Shown piece after piece: positions 7,041 through 7,183 of a DNA stretch of 7,183 nucleotides. Source of the stretch: Fidelibacterota bacterium (GTDB lineage: Bacteria; Fidelibacterota; Marinisomatia; Marinisomatales; TCS55); the NCBI GenBank assembly GCA_002713385.1, contig PAWC01000048.1, positions 3,865-11,047 on the forward strand, read 5' to 3'. The notes below the pieces were generated by a model. That model saw only the letters and a program-made list of their open reading frames with translations. It was not told the DNA's origin and made no database searches. The position numbers and the translations under genes were made by a program. Position 1 is the stretch's first letter; every line of letters begins with the position of its first letter.

Positions 7041-7183
7041 TTGAAAGTATTGATCGTAAATAAACGAGAGATAATGGATTCCATAACTATGGAAGAATGT
7101 ATCACTATAATGGAAAATATATTTATCCAGTTAGAAGAAGACCAAGCTTTTAATCCTCTGAGAAGTGCTATGCTAATTCCAGG
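7041..7183 (+). CDS. Ornithine cyclodeaminase/mu-crystallin family protein, 3'-truncated by window edge
   Basis: The last bases encode 47 complete codons that read like the start of an ornithine cyclodeaminase/mu-crystallin family protein. They begin KVLIVNKREI, continue with a helix SITMEECITIMENIF, and end in NPLRSAMLIPG. The pattern of a short first strand, an 'MEECI..ME' helix and a 'PLRS...P' strand is characteristic of this family's N-terminus. Members are NAD(P)-dependent enzymes such as ornithine cyclodeaminase, Delta1-pyrroline-2-carboxylate reductase, ketimine reductase and alanine dehydrogenase. The family's first strand requires a start at TTG 7041; the frame is closed by TAA at 7020-7022 and contains no ATG before 7074. 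TTG 7050 or ATG 7074 are alternatives, but ATG 7074 would lose the first strand. No good Shine-Dalgarno precedes any of them. The nucleotide-binding domain is outside the window, so the reaction cannot be decided. Confidence 0.72.
   Translation, partial: MKVLIVNKREIMDSITMEECITIMENIFIQLEEDQAFNPLRSAMLIP

Overview
The window is a 7.2-kb stretch of an AT-rich bacterial genome. It is densely packed with same-strand genes and looks like an accessory catabolic island for an organic-acid type substrate. Every gene is on the + strand. The first and last genes run off the window edges. No rRNA, tRNA, transposase, integrase, CRISPR or phage gene is visible. Shine-Dalgarno sequences are weak or absent for several genes. 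The gene mix (TRAP transporter, enolase-superfamily enzyme, SDR, AKR, secreted amidohydrolase) is common in free-living, often aquatic, heterotrophs. No taxonomic marker is present, so the phylum cannot be named.

Layout: (1) positions 1-2500 hold a tripartite TRAP transporter. It consists of the 3' part of the periplasmic binding protein DctP, then DctQ (small membrane subunit) and DctM (large membrane subunit), with gaps of 23 and 2 nt. (2) A 61-nt gap contains an imperfect inverted repeat that overlaps a perfect TATAAT. (3) Positions 2562-5494 hold three cytoplasmic enzymes: an aldo/keto reductase, a muconate-lactonizing-subgroup enolase-superfamily enzyme that overlaps the reductase gene by 4 nt, and a short-chain dehydrogenase/reductase (SDR) homologue. 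(4) Positions 5556-6974 encode an amidohydrolase with an N-terminal Sec signal peptide. (5) After a gap with a plausible sigma70-type promoter, the start of an ornithine cyclodeaminase/mu-crystallin family gene enters at about 7041 and runs off the right edge.

Working model (inference): the amidohydrolase acts outside the cytoplasm on an amide- or peptide-like or cyclic compound. The TRAP system imports a carboxylate. The enolase-superfamily enzyme removes an alpha-proton from it (racemization/epimerization, dehydration or cycloisomerization), and the AKR, SDR-like and OCD-family proteins carry out redox steps. An MLE-type enzyme beside an OCD-family gene makes cyclic imino acids (hydroxyproline- or proline-betaine-like compounds) one candidate substrate class. 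Sugar acids or cyclic carboxylates remain possible.

The most striking single observation is the SDR homologue. It keeps the nucleotide-binding fold and the active-site Lys, but the catalytic Tyr is Phe, the catalytic Ser is Ala, and the supporting Asn is His. It is an intact gene in an apparent operon, so it is either a non-catalytic SDR or one with altered chemistry.
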